Assembly: GCA_012032215.1 (NCBI GenBank)
Contig: JAAURO010000137.1
Span: 1-5,684, forward strand
Direction of reading: 5' to 3'
DNA from: Limnobacter sp.
Lineage (GTDB): Bacteria; Pseudomonadota; Gammaproteobacteria; Burkholderiales; Burkholderiaceae_B
DNA: 5,684 nucleotides
Positions 5,554-5,684 of this stretch are shown piece after piece. The notes beneath the pieces are model-generated. The model made no database searches. It was not told where the DNA came from and saw only the letters and a list, made by a program, of their open reading frames with translations. How positions within the stretch are numbered: position 1 is the first letter of the stretch; the number at the start of each line of letters is the position of its first letter. Made by a program: the position numbers and the translations under genes.

Positions 5554-5684
5554 GCAGCACCAGAGCGAGCTTGGCGTGCATCCAGCCCTGGTCAGCACCC
5601 CAGGCCGATGCCGTAGCCCAGCCACAACCACAGGCCCCAGGGCCACCGCGGGCACCGCCAACAGGGTGGTGAAACGCATCAGCT
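5479..5684 (-). pseudogene. hemJ: Fragment of HemJ-type protoporphyrinogen IX oxidase with frame breaks, running off the window edge
   Basis: HemJ is a membrane protein that oxidises protoporphyrinogen IX in heme synthesis. Reading the reverse strand from the right edge, three frames must be joined: LMRFTTLLAVPAVALG, then LWLWLGYGIGLG, then ADQGWMHAKLALVLLILGYHHA, then CGLMLKRFQHGVNRR. This order of pieces, including the WMHAKL...YHH core and the following basic stretch, matches the C-terminal half of HemJ proteins from Burkholderiales. Each join needs removal of a single extra base, near 5635-5638, 5598-5601 and 5526-5532; the first two are runs of four G. The similarity ends where FlhB similarity on the other strand begins (about 5479-5490). 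GC is near 68-70%, well above the rest of the window. It is either low-quality sequence from another genome joined here, or a decayed gene. The identification rests on memory of the family. Confidence 0.6.

Noticed and set aside
5080..5679. Open frame of 199 codons on the reverse strand at the right end
   Set aside because: Only its first 15 or so residues are real coding (HemJ-like); after the frame break it runs out of frame and then antisense to flhB. It is a composite accident, not one gene.
1..5684. tRNA, rRNA, CRISPR array, insertion sequence, attachment site
   Set aside because: Coding genes fill nearly the whole window; no regularly spaced repeats, transposase motifs, terminal inverted repeats or tRNA-like folds were seen.

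Overview
The window is a chemotaxis and flagellar block from a proteobacterium, most likely a betaproteobacterium of the order Burkholderiales. The Che proteins and FlhB read like that group, and GC in the body of the window is roughly 50-55%. A genus such as Limnobacter is possible but cannot be fixed by eye.

Layout. Positions 2-4074 hold four tightly spaced forward genes: cheV (5' end outside the window), cheY, cheZ and cheA, with gaps of 12, 23 and 42 bases. They look like one operon whose promoter lies upstream of the window. CheA is the receptor-coupled histidine kinase, CheV an adaptor with its own receiver domain, CheY the response regulator that binds the flagellar switch, and CheZ the CheY-P phosphatase. 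Together they form the signal-output core of chemotaxis. The order cheY-cheZ-cheA and the CheA sequence around its phospho-histidine resemble the Pseudomonas/Vibrio type (F6) system more than the enterobacterial one. No cheW, cheB, cheR or receptor gene is in view.

Positions 4129-4502 on the reverse strand hold a small histidine phosphotransfer (Hpt) protein. Its reading frame is broken by one base in a run of five T (reverse strand). Both halves join into a good 124-residue Hpt protein if one T is restored. It converges with cheA and diverges from flhB, which starts with GTG at 4630. The 127-base gap between hpt and flhB holds a candidate sigma-28 promoter and a 10-base palindrome.

The right end is abnormal. 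FlhB (flagellar export switch protein) is normal for about 250 residues. Base composition then jumps to about 60-73% GC near 5385, the autocleavage motif reads NPTE instead of NPTH, and FlhB similarity ends at about 5490. From there to the end, the reverse strand encodes the C-terminal part of a HemJ-type protoporphyrinogen oxidase, which can be read only after removing three single-base insertions. This is best explained by a chimeric contig end of low sequence quality, although a real rearrangement with decayed genes is not excluded.

I see no new system here. The points worth checking are the broken Hpt gene, the chimeric end, the CheA without a recognisable P2 domain, and the palindrome beside the cheA ribosome binding site.
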